From: Bimuria novae-zelandiae CBS 107.79
Lineage: Eukaryota > Ascomycota > Dothideomycetes > Pleosporales > Didymosphaeriaceae
DNA length: 64,000 bases
NCBI GenBank assembly: GCA_010015655.1
Contig: ML976756.1
Location: forward strand, 90,246 to 154,245
Direction of reading: 5' to 3'
How positions within the stretch are numbered: position 1 is the stretch's first letter; each line of letters opens with the position of its first letter. A model generated the notes under the pieces. The model made no database searches. It worked only from the letters and a program-made list of their open reading frames with translations, and was not told the origin of the DNA. Below, piece by piece: positions 24,322 to 37,106 of the stretch. The position numbers and the translations under genes were made by a program.

Positions 24322-27300
24322 ATGGGCCAGCGACACGGCGAACAATGCGAGGAGGACGCGCAGAGAGAGCCTCCCAGTGACACACCCACGCCCACGCCCA
24401 CGACACCAACGTCGACTGCCCGCCGCGCTCCACCAGCTGCTGCTGCTGATCCCGAGGGCCATCGCACGAAGCGCGAGACGACGCGCCCAAACTATCACCA
24501 CCACCAGCCGTCCTCACCTCCCTCCTCCTTCCCTGCGCAGCGCCCGCTGCCCAAGCGTCTCTTGTTCGCCGGTGCATCGCATGCGGCACCGACTCACGAC
24601 TTCGTGTCCCTGACTCTGACGCCACGCTCGCCGCGCGAGAAGCTTGATGCTCTGCTCGCGGAGGAGGACATGCCTCCGCCGCGGCTTCCTCCCACGGGTG
24701 GCTCCCAGCCCGCCAGACCATCCTCCCATGCCCAGCAGCGGAACGCGTCTGCTCCCGTCGTGTCTCCGACTGGCATCTCCCCACCAGCGTCGCCTCCCAC
24801 CGCGCGACCAACCCGCCCCGCGCCCCCGCGCAACCCGTCAATAGACTCGGCGGCTTCGTCCATGTCGAGCGTCTCGCAGGCGCTGCGAGGACCTGCAAAC
24901 CACGGGCCAAAGCCCTCCCAGGATACAAGCTCAGCCAACCCGCCCGATATGGCCGCCTTAATAGCAGCAGCAGGGTCGTCCGAGGCCGCCTTGCTGTCGC
25001 TGTGGAAGGAGAAGCAGAGCGCGTCCAGCCACAGCTCCCAGCTTTGGCGGCTGGTCGAGAAGCAGCGGGCCATGATCATTGGCCTGCAGAGGGACCTGGA
25101 GCGGGCGTTGAAGGACAAGGATCGCTACCGCAAGAAACTCAAAGACTACACCAACCAGGTGCCACCTGTCCCCGGCGCGATGCAACGATCCGACACGTTC
25201 GATTCTGTCGTGGAACGTGAAGAGAGCCAGTCGCCGGCCCCCAGCGAGCGACTGGACGATTCGGCTAGTAAGAGTATTGCAACACACAAGGCCTCGCCGC
25301 TGACACAAGAGACGTCTGCGACGCATCTACTCCCAGACTCCCAGCTGGCACATTCGCCGTCGCACTCGTCAGATGCCCACACGTCATCCAACCCCACGTC
25401 AGCCGTGCAGTCGCCCACCGATTACTCCGTGAAGCCTCTCGCAGTTGCCAACAAAGGCCTTGGTCTGAGCACGGCGCCCACCGACGAGAGCACCCCCGTT
25501 GTGGAGGCCACCGTCGAGTCCAGCAAGGCCGCTACCCCTCCACAAAAAGCGTCTGGTACCGCCGGAGACAGTCTACAGCCCCCACAGCTGTCCCTGACCC
25601 AAGCTACACCAGTAGTTGGAGGCGATGGCTTCGAAGCGCCTCCGCCAAAACCAGCCCAGGCATACCGGAAGGCGCCCCCGGCCCCGCTCAACCTGTCCAA
25701 AGCCGTGAAGACGAGCGCCCATCTACTGCAGGCAGATCTTGGCGCGCACGACGACTCCGACTACGATGACACGCTGGAGGTAGATGAGATCCCCATTGTC
25801 GAGCGGGGCAGGCGCAAGACGCGAGAGGAAGATGACCGCATCCGAGAAGCCATGTTAATGAAAGAGGACGAGGCCCGCAGCAAGTCGAAGAAGAAGAAGA
25901 GCGAGAGCAAATCAACGGTTGCGTCGCCCGAAGCCACCCAAGATCCCGAACAGCCCCCGACAGCCAGTTTGTCGCCCCGCCAGTTCAGTCCCGTCCAAGC
26001 TGGCCTTCCCTTGTCTCCACGCCACCCGCCTGCAAATTCCCTCAATGCTCTTCTCAGTCCTGCCAACTCGGACAGCTCCATGGTCGCTCAGCGGAGCATT
26101 GTTTCCTCGCCTTTGATGAGCCCCGGGCTTCCCACAAGCCCCCGTCCGGGAGATAGACCGCTTGGATCGCCATTGCCAAGGAACCCGAAACAGACCCTGA
26201 CTTCGCCTCCCGTGTCTCCAAGGACTGTCCCCAATGGAATGCCTCCACCAGCATCACGAGCCCCACGACAGCCGGTTCCGCTGCCACCAAACACGCCCCA
26301 GTCGTACGTGTCCCCCCAAACATCGCGACCGGAAGCGCCTAGTCACGCCAAACAACAACAGACGCTAGGTGCTGAGCTTCTGATGCCGCCCTCATCGCAA
26401 TCAAGCCCAGAACTGAGCGATTCGGAACTCGTATATCGCGGGCTGGTATCTGATCAATATCCCGGCCTCTTACTCCCTCCGAATGCCCTGCCTTCTATCG
26501 AGGTCAAGGTGTCTTCGTCACGACTCAGGCCTTCCCGTATGAGCTTTCTGGCACCGAAGCCTCAAGAAGAAGATCCTGTGTTCCATCTCGCCGTCTACGC
26601 GCGGGCCGATGGAAGGCAGCTGTGGCGCATGGAGAAAACCATAGTAGCGTTGCCTGCTTTGGATGCGCAATTGAAATCCTTGTGCGAATTCTCGGGGAAG
26701 CTTCCTGATCGAGCATTGTTCAGCGGACATGCACCTGCAAGAGTCGATGCACGGAGGACTGCCTTGAATCAGTACTTTGACACTATTTTAGAGACGCCCA
26801 TGAACGAGCAAGCTGCACTAGTTGTCTGCGAATTCTTCTCTACAGATGTAATCGGGGCCCAAAATGGAGACACCCTGTCTCCTGAGCCAATCGCTCCACA
26901 AGCCGCACCCCCACCAAAAGGTAGGCAGCTCAAAGAAGGATATCTGACGAAACGCGGCAAGAACTTTGGCGGCTGGAAAGCACGTCATTTCGTACTGGAC
27001 GGACCTGAATTCAGGTACTATGAAGTAGCAGGCGGTGCGCATCTTGGCACTATCAAGCTTCTGAACGCCCAGATTGGGAAGCAATCCCAACAGCAGACCA
27101 ATCAATCCCCGCAACGTCGGGACGATTCCGAGGATAACCAGTACCGTCACGCCTTTCTGATTTTAGAACCGAAGCGCAAGGATTCGTCAAGTTTGGTACG
27201 CCATGTGCTTTGTGCAGAAAGTGACGAGGAAAGAGATGCCTGGGTCGAAGCGTTGTTACAACATGTTGATTGGCAAGAGGAGTCCTCCCCAGTGGAAGGA

Positions 27301-28937
27301 CAAGCGTCAACAACAGCCACTAGACCTGTGATGCTCACCAAAGCTCAAGGAAAAGATACGTTTCGCTCTAGAAGGAAGGACAGCCCGGAGTCGGAAAAGC
27401 CCGCTAGGGTGCAGGCTCTCAGCTACGACGATACAATTGCTGCTGAAGCGCCAATGCGCGGTCCAACGCATCGGGAAGCCAAGGAAGCCCACGGACATTC
27501 TCCGAAGACTGGGTCTTTCTCGAGTGAGGGGTCTCGGAACTATCTCTCCATCTCAGGCCCGACCAACGGTGCACCCATTCAGAATCTCGAGAACTGGGGC
27601 AATAAGCCGTTGGCTGTGTCGACAACCAACAAAGACAAAAAGCGCAGCATCTTCGGCTTCGGTTCGAAACCACGTGGTCCGGAGCCTATGCCGGAATCTT
27701 CATCGAACCAGCAGCGTGGCCCTGATCGCGTCATACAACAAAACCGTAATGTGTTTGGTATACCGTTGGCAGAAGCTGTGGAGTACACGCAGCCTATTGG
27801 TCTCAACGATCCAATCCCCTCGGTCGTTTATCGTAGCTTGGAATACTTGAGAGCGAAGAACGCTGTGAACGAGGAGGGTATCTTCCGTCTTAGCGGCTCT
27901 AATATTGTCATTCGAGCACTTCGCGAGCGGTTCAATTCCGAAGGGGATGTCAAGCTTTTGGATGGACAGTACTATGATATCCACGCAGTCGCCTCTCTGC
28001 TCAAACTGTTCCTACGCGAGCTTCCTGCATCGATACTGACCAGAGAATTGCACTTGGACTTCCTCAAGGTTCTAGGTAGGTTCATGTGCACTACACCACG
28101 TAACGTGTTCTAACACCCTTCCCAGATCTGGACGAGCGTTCCAAGAAGATCCAAGCATTTAACGTTCTGGTGCATAAACTACCCCACGTCAACTTCGAAC
28201 TCTTACGGCACATGTCTTCATTCCTTATCGAGATCGTTGAAAATTCGGCCGTCAACAAGATGACGGTGCGAAATGTGGGAATCGTGTTTGCTCCTACACT
28301 GAACATCCCAGCACCGCTGATATCCTTCTTCTTGACGGACTTTCAGGACATCTTCGGAACGCCCATCGATGAAGTCGACTCTCCTATCCAAGAAATTCGT
28401 ACGGCTGGTCACCTTGGTGACGAAGTCCGATCGCCTCGACACCAGATGTTTTCTGACATCCCTACGCCTGCGTACAATGAAACTTCCTTTCAAGCCCAGG
28501 TGCCTCTCAACCAACAATGGAATAGCCGACCGCCTTCCGCATTTCCCATGAGCAACACACCATCGTATCCACCACCACAACTGGCGCAGTATCAGCAGCA
28601 ACAGCAGCAGCAGCAACAACAACAACAGCAACAACAACAGCAACAATACAATCAGCATGCTGGCTACGACACAGGTTTTATACCACTTCAGCCTAGCTAT
28701 GACTCCTCTGGCTATGATCAAGCGTACCAAGGCGCAGAGGGTTATGGTAGCCTGAGCGGCGCAAGGCAATCCGGAAATGCGCGCGAACAAAAGCAGAAAC
28801 GTCGCGAAAGTGGAATGCTTTTGATGAACATGGGAATGGGGCAACGGAAGGGATTCAATGGCTCCAACCCACCTCGGCAAAGGGAGGAGTTCCGCGGAAA
28901 CCCAATGTTGATCCGCGAGGAAACCGCGTTCGACTGA
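24322..28937 (+). CDS. BEM3: PX-PH-RhoGAP protein, Bem3-like Cdc42/Rho GTPase activator
   Basis: GTPase-activating protein for Rho-family GTPases in cell polarity, acting at membranes through its lipid-binding domains. Exons 24322-28075 and 28126-28937 (50-bp intron, CTAAC branch) give 1,521 residues. After a long Pro/Ser-rich disordered N-terminus with a short coiled coil (LVEKQRAMIIGLQRDLERAL), a PX domain spans about residues 700-845 (VFHLAVYARADGRQLWRMEK), a PH domain about 870-985 (LKEGYLTKRGKNFGGWKARH, DAWVEALLQHV) and a RhoGAP domain about 1143-1330. The arginine finger is R1189 in EEGIFRLSGS. A run of 18 Gln (28593-28646) lies in the low-complexity C-terminus. Start: the frame is open further upstream with another ATG at 24181; 24322 has the better context (gccATGg), and 24670 is also possible. 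Confidence 0.93.
28593..28646 (+). repeat. CAG/CAA run coding for 18 Gln
   Basis: Mixed CAG and CAA codons in the C-terminal disordered tail of the RhoGAP protein. The mixture suggests selection for poly-Gln at the protein level rather than a recent pure CAG expansion. Confidence 0.9.
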
Positions 28938-29716
28938 GCTCGCACCAATACGCGACTCTTCACCCGTCACCATGTCACGATTACGACGATATTTGAACCG
29001 AGAGGCGGATTCCAACACTCACGACATGAACACGCAACCTGACCATTTACCACTTTAATATCTGCTTTAATTCGGGACGCGACTGGACTGGATCCACGTG
29101 ACTCTCGCGCAATATTTATGTACAGAATAATGCCGTTCGGGCGCACGCATGATGATGCGCTTTTGAGCACTCTCAGTGTTTTGGGTTCTTGTCTTTTCCG
29201 TTTAATCGTTGCATACCCACTTTTTGCATTTCTGCCCTTATTCATTCGGTCAACAGCGTGCTCTTCTCGTTGGCTTTGTGCCGCATTTTTCAATTCAAAC
29301 TTTTTTTTTCATCGCAGATGAATGCTTGTTGAGATTCCCCTGATCTTTAGCACGCGTTGTTGTCCCGGCCTGTTGCAAGGCGCTTGTGTTGTCATTTTTC
29401 GCCACCTGTGCACTTTAGGTCTTGTCTTCGTCGGTGCATGCGGAGATATGATGCGTGTGCACAACATACATCGACACGACTATGGACCATATATAGAAAC
29501 GAGTGTGTGTGCCATATCAGTGAGGGGAAGAAATAAACAGTGTTTAACCTTTTATATCACATTCTGGCGGTGGGTGAATGTTGCGAGGTTTTCATTTATC
29601 ATCGCCAATGAGATCGTGCGCCATACAGCAACGGAGAAACACGATGATTACAGTAACAGAAGGGGCACTACAGTGAGAGGGAAGAGCTCTGCCAGTGGCC
29701 TAGAAAACACAGCTCG
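28938..29716. other. Intergenic, convergent 3' ends
   Basis: 779 bp between the stops of the RhoGAP and EthD genes, which converge here. It should hold both 3' UTRs. T-rich stretches (for example near 29300) fit 3'-end formation. No gene is seen. Confidence 0.45.
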
Positions 29717-30470
29717 TCACAGTTTCGCCATCCTCGCCACCTCCTTAAGCCTCCCATCCCCAGGCAATATCCCATCCCTCCCTCCACTCTCCACGCTCGC
29801 ACTCCCGTAAATCAAGTGATCCCACCCCAAAATAACCCTTACCGGTCCTTTCATGAAGTTCGCGCCGTCTATCCCTCTGTTAGCTTGCCCCAAACCCATC
29901 TCCCAAACTATCATCTTATCCAAACTCGTTTTTCGAAGCGGTGTGGGAAGGAGAGAGAGACGTACTGTTTAAGTTGTTAAACGCAGGACTCCTCTGAAAC
30001 TCCACCCAGTCATCTAAGCTCTTAACATGCATCTCCCCCATCCCATCAAAGGGAAGGGGTTCCATGCCGTGCCGGGCTAGCGAGGCTTTGTGCGCGGGGG
30101 AGGTATGCATCTGTGCCTCCTCAACCTCTTTTCACACCCCATATCCCTTCCCCCATCCTCCTCCTACTCCACTCTTCCTCTGCTGGGGCGAATTCCATCC
30201 AACTTATCTAACTCCCATCAAAAACGTACAGAACGGAGGAGAGAAGATGAAGGGGGCGGGTTAACGTACCTGCACATACCTCCCACAATGCCTGCCAAAC
30301 CCCTCCACCGCAATCGCGAGATCAGCATGCACGCTACGCCACCACTTGTGGAACATCTCGTCCTCTATATCTTTCTTCTTCGTTATGAAAATGAGGAGGC
30401 GGACGTAGGGTTGTGGGTTTGAGCCGGTCGAGGGGCAGAGCGAGGGGAAGGTGAAGGGGTGGGTGTCCAT
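29717..30470 (-). CDS. EthD-domain protein (dimeric alpha-beta barrel)
   Basis: EthD-domain proteins are small ferredoxin-like-fold proteins; some take part in polyketide or xenobiotic metabolism, and the substrate here is unknown. Three exons (30470-30270, 30110-29966, 29868-29717), with introns of 159 and 97 bp, give 165 residues. Features: VRLLIFITKKKDIEDEMFHK followed by WWRSVHADLAI (strand-helix with the conserved H), then HCGRYVQ joined to MHTSPAHKASL, MGEMHVKSLDDWVEFQRSPA and DGANFMKGPVRVILGWDHLI. Intron 2 has two possible acceptors; the GATAG at 29869 was used because the CTAAC branch site is the right distance upstream. The alternative acceptor adds a couple of residues (RID). No biosynthetic neighbours were seen, so a cluster role is not suggested. 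Confidence 0.85.
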
Positions 30471-31077
30471 TGTAATTTACTTCGAGAAAGCGGGGATTAT
30501 GGGAGATGATATGGGATGGTGATGAGAAATGGGGGTTAGGCATATGGGTTGGGGGTGGAGGAAGGGGAGGGGCGCTAACCAGTCGCCTTGGCGGCTGGTG
30601 AGGAGATCCGGAGGAGTGGGCAGTGGGTGATGGCTAGATCGAGAGGATGTTTGGACGTGTGGGATGTTGCGAGTGGATAGGTAGTTCCAGCTCTAGCATT
30701 TTACGTGGCGGTTTGGTATTGGTACCGGGTTGAGTGACAAGAGTGTGGACTAGTGTGCATCGCCGTCGTTCCCTCAAGCCGACGAAGAGGAGAGGAGTTG
30801 TGCATAAGCTGGTGCTGTTGTAACCCACTCTCTCGCGCGGAGTGGAAGCTCGCCCATACAGAGCAGACAAATAGCCAGCTTTTTACGTCAGGATAAACAA
30901 CCCAATGAACGTCTTTCAGCGTTCACAGAAGAGCCACTCCAATTATATTTTCCATTTTTGAAGGCTGTTACGTGCTCCAACTGAGTTGCTTCACTGCACT
31001 TCACCTCTGGATGCGAATTCTGGAGTATTTTCTGTCTATCGATTTTACCAGAGTACAGCGGTGCTCCCCCCTCCGCA
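30471..31077. other. Intergenic, EthD promoter / NAA25 3' side
   Basis: 607 bp upstream of the EthD-domain gene and beyond the last NAA25-like codon. No gene or RNA is recognisable. Confidence 0.45.
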
Positions 31078-31200
31078 CTAGGGCTGCATCTTCATAAACT
31101 CCGCACCAGCAGGACTCTTGAAGAATTCATCCCAGGATATCTTCATGTCTTCAGGCAAGTTGTCTATGACCATTTTGCCCCACTCGCCTGGCTGAGGTTC
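31078..31200 (-). other. In-frame coding-like tail after the NAA25 stop
   Basis: Immediately after the TAG at 31203-31201 the same frame continues for 40 codons to a second TAG (31080-31078). It reads EPQPGEWGKMVIDNLPEDMK, then ISWDEFFKSPAGAEF, which looks like ordinary protein. This is probably the true C-terminus of Naa25, cut off by a nonsense change (TGG to TAG would do it). Readthrough or a sequencing error are the alternatives. Confidence 0.6.
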
Positions 31201-34200
31201 CTAGACCAGCTGGACCTTCAGTATCCCCTTCAATGCCTCGATGGCCGAGTCACAATACTCCTTGGAGTACCAGTCGAGAGTCTCATCTGCAATGAGCTCG
31301 CCTATCATTGCCCCCGTTGGACCGGCGAAGATTTGCGCCCTGATGTGGGCCACACCGGTTCGGCTCAGCCTGTCGATAATCGCTTGTACGTAGAGCCTTT
31401 GAAGACGGTAGATTTCTTTGACGAAGCCTGCGAGCCGATCACACACGGAGACGTCAAAATGCTTATGGAGTGGATGGTTGTGTTGTTTGGAGATTGGCCG
31501 CAGGTAGTCGACGAGTCGGTTAAGGACCCGATAAATCTCCAAGCGCCCATACATGATATTGAGCACATCTTCAGTTAGGTGCGGCATGCGCTCGAAACTG
31601 GTGTCAGTGGCGTCCAGACAACCTTGACGGAAATATTTCTCATCGTTCTCAAGTTCCTTGAAGAGGGCTGTGATCAGGAGAATAACTTAGCCAGGCTATT
31701 CGATGTGCATCGTCATTCACGGTGAAAACTTACCGTTGAGGACATCTTCCAGCGACCCAAGAGGAATGACGGCAAGTTCTTCTAGAAGTAACAGCAGTAT
31801 CAGTATGGCTTCCAATCCCTGAAATACTGGCTGAGAACCTACCTTTAGGATGTACCATGTGCAGTATGCAGGCTATCGGGTTCCAGTACCTCTGGATCAG
31901 TCTATATTCGCAGAAGGTAAAGAATTTCTGCTCATCACTGCCTTCAGCCTCCGCAGCCTCATGCAACTTCATATATTTTCGTGCGAAGGGCATGGATTTA
32001 AAGTGCGCCTAAATTGTCAAAAGCCTGTCGGAAAAGTAGACTTAGATCGCCTATCAGAATTACTCACCAGTCCCTGTGTCTCATTGAAAAGAATACCATT
32101 CACAATGTCGGTTATTGTGCGGAAATGATAGATCGAATATTTCGTGACAGGACGCACAAAGTCGTAGTCTCCGAAAGCACCTGATATCGTGTGATTGAAC
32201 CCTGGAATTGCGTCCCAATGGCAATTATCCGAAATGTCCTCGTGTTCTGTAGCTAAGTTAGACTTCCGAAAGGCTTCCTAAATAGAACCATGTTTACCTC
32301 GCAGAGACAGGTCCGGAAAAGGCTCTACAATCACTCCTGTCAACCGGGCAATGCGACGCCTTTCAACGATACAGAATTGCTTAGTCAAGCTCGTGCGTAG
32401 TCTTTGTTTGAGCTCAATAAGATCGAAGGCTTTATCGTAAATGAACCGCTGCATATCCGTGTAGAGGAGATCGTCGATCTTGTCTTCCATACGTTGTATT
32501 GTCGTGATGACCTTTTTCAATTCGCCGTCGGGAGAAAAGCTTCTGGAACCAGTTGCGCCATGTGGATGTGATTGAGAAATACGTGCAAGCGCTACCCAGG
32601 CAACGTTGTCGTGTAGCATCTCTTTAACTTGAACGTGATTGTAATGTTCAAATGCGAAGCTTCCCAAGCCAAGCCTTAGATGCAGTCGTGTCGACAGCAA
32701 AGCCATGCTCTTACCTCGGCGCTGCTTGTCGAGTGCTAGCGAGTATCGCATGAGCGTCGCGGCTTGATAGAGATACTTTGGATGAAAAGTTATCTCGAAA
32801 AGACGTATGAGGGCTTCGAGAGCGACAAGTAAGCTGTCGGAATCACACATATCTTCGGTCCCTTCTGCATCCAGCTGGAAGCCCCAAAGTCTGAGTGCAT
32901 TTTGAACGAAGTCCTCGAGTACTCCGACGTCAGGGTCTGTCACTAGAGATGCTATCATAAGCAGTTCGAACTTTAAGACGGTCATCTCAGTTTGATGCCA
33001 CTCCCGTGTGTATTCCTGAACCTTGAAAAGGTTAGCGAGTCGGTATTAAAAAAGATCAGACCCTTACCTTGACTTGGTCCTCTGATGCATCTTCTTTTTT
33101 GAGTCTTGAACCTAAAATTTGAGCGTGCTTACTGATTTTGCCATGGAACTTTCTTTGGTCTTCCGGCGTAAGCAGAGCTACAAAGCGGCGAAGGTCCCGG
33201 AAACAGTTCGGGTTACGATAACAGTCACAGTAGAACCCAAACACGCTGTCAAGCGACGGGGTGCCGCAGTAAGCTTCCACCGACAAGCGCGTGAGACCGA
33301 AGGCTCGATACGTCGTCTTATCGCGTGGTGGTAAGGTATCACTGATACCTTTGAACAAGTTCCAAAGCTTTTTACTACCTCTAACACCAGTCAGCTGTTT
33401 ATTTTGTCTCAGTCCAGGTAGCACATCCCACACTTACTCTTCCCCTGGGTATAGATGAGTGGCTGCATCCATCAGGTTTTTCCACACGGTCCAATATATT
33501 GTGCAAACACTGAACATGTTATCACGAGCTTTGCTAGGGTCCCCATCCGTTGGATTTCCGGCGCTGTGTACGATGTCCAGTAGTCCGGAACATGTCGAGT
33601 TTACCAGTTGCCATTCACCCTGATCGACGGCGACCTTCAGTTTCAGTTTTTGGAAGTCCCAGTAAGCACCGTCGATGATCTTCTTGACAGCTGGTGGCGG
33701 GTCGGCCCAGAGCTGCAATAGTTCCTTGCCGCGACCCTGACGTTCATAAATGGCGGCCATGAAATGCAGATCGCTCATGGTTGATACTTGTAAAATTTCA
33801 TCCTGTAGATGGGTGAGTTGACTCGCAAAATATCCGGGGTGGGTAACTTACTGTCGGCTTTAAAGAGCTGCCATATGCCTCCTGCATCTGTCGAAGGGTA
33901 ACAGTAAGCTGAATCTGGCTGCCTGGATCGTCATGGTTGGCTTTTTTGGCGATCTCGATCTTTTGTTCAGCGCCCAGTTGGCTTGCCAAAATCCTAGAGT
34001 AGTACATGGACTTCTTGAATGTAGACTCGACACCTTCCTTGTTCGCCTGCACCGTGGCCTATGACATGTCAGTAAAGCAACGAAGCATCGCCCAGAATCA
34101 ACACACCAATTTTGCGTCTTCCCAACATTCCTCTTTCATAGCAGCAACGAACAATGCAGACCACAAATCGAGCTTCGCTTTTCGCCGTGACAGGGCCTTG

Positions 34201-34630
34201 GCTGCGTTTTGCCATGCTTTCAGAGCTTCTGTGCCGACCGAGACTTGAGCCAAAGCACCAGGGTGCTGTTGCCGTATGGCGTCCAGGACGGATGAGTAGA
34301 TGAAGGAAAGTAACTGGAGGTCCGTTATCGGAGGCTGAAGTTGAGAGAGGCCGGTCAGAATAGTTTGAGCTTCGTTTGCGCGACCGCTGAGCTTTAACAG
34401 GGCGGAAGCTTTCCAAGTCTGCACATAGTCAGCTTTCTGAACTATTGTTTGCAAAGCCCGTACCATGTGGTCACACAAGGCAAGTTTTCTACTATTTGAG
34501 GTGCACACAATACCAATAGATATGGGTCCTTTGGGTTTTTCTTGAGGTTCTTGCTCGCCTTATCGAGCGCGAATTTCGGAATCGGATTCTCTCGCTGGAA
34601 TTTTTGGAATCTATCCCAGTTGAGAGCCAT
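31201..34630 (-). CDS. MDM20: NatB N-terminal acetyltransferase auxiliary subunit (Naa25/Mdm20)
   Basis: Large TPR-repeat partner of the Naa20 catalytic subunit. NatB acetylates Met-Asp/Glu/Asn/Gln N-termini co-translationally and is needed for actin and tropomyosin function. Ten exons (34630-34514, 34418-34107, 34058-33852, 33802-33438, 33380-33068, 33021-32298, 32246-32068, 32008-31843, 31781-31734, 31667-31201) join without frame breaks to 965 residues, about the fungal family length. Introns are 46-95 bp, several with CTGAC/CTAAC branch sites. N-terminal TPR-like segments: DRFQKFQRENPIPKFALDKA, NLKKNPKDPYLL-TWKASAL and LKLSGRANEAQTILTGL. Later LLQLWADPPPAVKK and FHPKYLYQAATLMRYSLALD. The stop is followed in frame by 40 more protein-like codons, so the chain may be truncated. 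The gene lies 2.6 kb from the RIP-affected block. Confidence 0.9.
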
Positions 34631-35099
34631 AGCGACCGGCGGCTCTTAATCGTGTATGCAAAGTTTGCGAGGTGATTATGAATGTGTGTAAAGTAACGAT
34701 GGCGGTGGCAGCCGTCAAGCTGAGGTGACGGGCGAGGCGTATGTGGGTTGAGCGACAGGCTCGAGTAAGAGAAGGGCGCAGGTGGGGCAAGTCGTTGCGA
34801 GCGACGTCGGCTGTGCCTTCCTTTCTTTAGACCGCGTCCCCCCCGACCACAGCGAGCAGGAGAATTTCGAGGAAAGAATCACCCGTGCCAGAAAGGAAAA
34901 CCCAGAGACGAAAAATACCCCAAGCGGCGGCTCGTCTTAGCGTCAAAGTGCAGAAGCAATTGTGCACAGATAGACATAGGTACATGCGGGAACTTGTGCG
35001 GTGCCGCCGGACGAAGTTGACGTGCATGTGAAGTATCGTACATTTTATTCCCTACATGTATAGAATAGCTACAGTACACTAATGTGATCATACAGCTAG
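34631..35099. other. Intergenic, NAA25 promoter / MSM1 3' side
   Basis: 469 bp between the NAA25 start and the MetRS stop, two genes in the same orientation. It should hold the NAA25 promoter. Nothing else is recognisable. Confidence 0.45.
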
Positions 35100-37106
35100 C
35101 TACTCTTCGCTAGGTAACGGCGGAAACAGCGCCCCTTCGTACTTCGTACCCAAGTCAACCTTGGGCGTCCCATAGTCCAAGTCTAGTCCGACGCCACAGT
35201 ATTCAAACGTGCGTCGTGTCTCGTGCACACCGAGCTGATCAAGCATAGTCTTTGCCTTGTTCGGCATGTACGGCTGCAGGAGTATACCAGCCATGCGCAG
35301 ACTTTCTGCAGCAAGGTAGACGATTCTGTCCACCTCTTCGCCAGGTTCACCGGGTCCGTAAGGGAGTATCTTATTCCACGGCTCGGACATTTGGACATAC
35401 TGGTTTGACTGAACAAGGTTAGATCTGAGACGATCAAACGTACGAAGGCAAGGCTTACTGATCGAACCAAGTCGGCAATGAGACGAATTGCGCTTCGTGG
35501 GTCGTGTGCATCGAAAGCGTCTGCAATGTTCGACGGCATAAACGACAATGTGTTGTTGTAGAAGCGCGAACCGGGACCTTCAACCCACTCCGATGCAGGC
35601 AAAGGGCCTATCCGCTCGACGGCGCCCCTCACACTCCATTTCTTTCCCCGAGTAATGCGCGACACAAGATTGCCAAGCTGTGCCCACAAAAAGTTGTTGT
35701 ACATTTTGATTATGTGCACGTTGTCATAGTTGGCGTCGTCCTGGATGCCGCCATCGTGTGCCAGGTAGCAACGCATCACATCTGGACCGTAGCGATCCAG
35801 GGCAAGGAAGGGATCAACGACACGCCCGGTAGACTTGGACATCTTCGACCCGCCGAGGGTCCAGTGCGCGTGGGTCAGGATCCTTTTGGGGAGTGGAAGA
35901 CCGAGGGCCATGAGGAAGGCGGGCCAGTAGATGCAGTGGAAACGGACAATGTCCTTACCGATGACATGGCAGTCGGCCGGCCAGCCTCCCGCATGGTCGC
36001 GACCAGGAGCCCACGGAAAGCCTGCCTTTGTCACGTAGTTCATGAGGGCGTCGAGCCACACGTACATGGTCTGCGATTCGTCTTGCGGCACCCGGATCCC
36101 CCACGTCAAACGCTCGGAAGGGCGGGAGATGGATAGATCTTCCAAGCCCGCTTCGACTTGTTGCACAACCTCTTTCATCCGGTGCGCCGGGGTGATCCAC
36201 TCGGGGTGCTCGCTGTAGAACTGCAGGAGCTTGTCGCGGAAGTCAGAGAGGCGGAAATGGTAGTTTTCCTCGGAAGACCACTCGACCTCGCTGCCTGTCT
36301 CGATAGACGTCTAGCGGGCAGTCAGCAGCGCGCCTTGACGAACGAAGGCACGTACGTACCATGATCTTGCGGCCGGTTGGCGGGTCCAAATGCAGCTTCA
36401 CCTGCGACTGCGGGTAGAAGGCCTCGTCAGTGACAGAGTACCACCCTTCGTGCTTCTTCGTGTACACGAGGCCCTTCTCCTGGAGCAAGAACTGCCACAA
36501 GTCAGCGAGGTCCCCCTCGCACAAGAACATTCATACCCAAGCATATGCGACGGCATCTTTGTGGTCCAAGTCGGTGGTGCGCACGAAGTGGTCGTTCGAG
36601 ATGAGGGCTTTGGCGGCCAGCTGCTTGAAGACATCGGCACCTTTGTCGCAGAACAGCTTAGGCTCGACGCCGGCCTTTGCGGCGGCTCGCTGGACCTGAA
36701 GCCATCGTCAGTCACGAGACGCACACGTGCAGATGGGCGCAACCGACCTTCAAGCCGTGCTCGTCGGTGCCCGTACACAACAGCGCGGTTTGTCCCTTGA
36801 GCACCCGCCATCGCTTGAGGATGTCAGTGAGCACCAGCGTGTAGAGGTGGCCGACATGCGGTGCTATGGCACGTGTCAGCCAGAGCCATGGACCAGACGG
36901 TGGGTAGCAGCCTGCGCACCGGCGTTGACGTAGAAGATGGGCGTGGTGATGTAGTACGGCTTCTTTTGCTGGGGCGTGGTCTGGGTAGCGAACTGGCGGT
37001 TGCGGCATGCGCTGCATGTCCACGGCGCTCGTCGGCTGCCCGTCCAGGATCGAGCCTGCTGCAAGGCCGCCGAACGAGGCGCTGATGCAAGGCCACGTGT
37101 ATGCAT
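35100..37106 (-). CDS. MSM1: Mitochondrial methionyl-tRNA synthetase
   Basis: Class I aminoacyl-tRNA synthetase that charges mitochondrial tRNA-Met. Six exons (37106-36920, 36863-36748, 36695-36537, 36491-36360, 36310-35459, 35408-35100), introns 45-56 bp, give 584 residues. An Arg/Ala-rich N-terminus (MHTRGLASAPRSAALQQARS) is a typical mitochondrial presequence. Catalytic motifs: KPYYITTPIFYVNAAPHVGH (HIGH-type motif, residues 64-68) and SKMSKSTG (about 354-358). Also GTDEHGLKV, the WxLD signature (YVWLDALMNY) and ADCHVIGKDIVRFHCIYWPA. The C-terminal anticodon-binding part ends with LFPPLPSEE. The frame is open upstream, but MHTRG gives the better presequence. It is the last gene before the TA-rich block, whose first transposon end lies only about 110 bp from its start, well within promoter distance. 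Confidence 0.95.

Noticed and set aside
24221..24928. 235-codon minus-strand frame opposite the RhoGAP N-terminus
   Set aside because: Shadow of a GC-rich disordered region; no domain.
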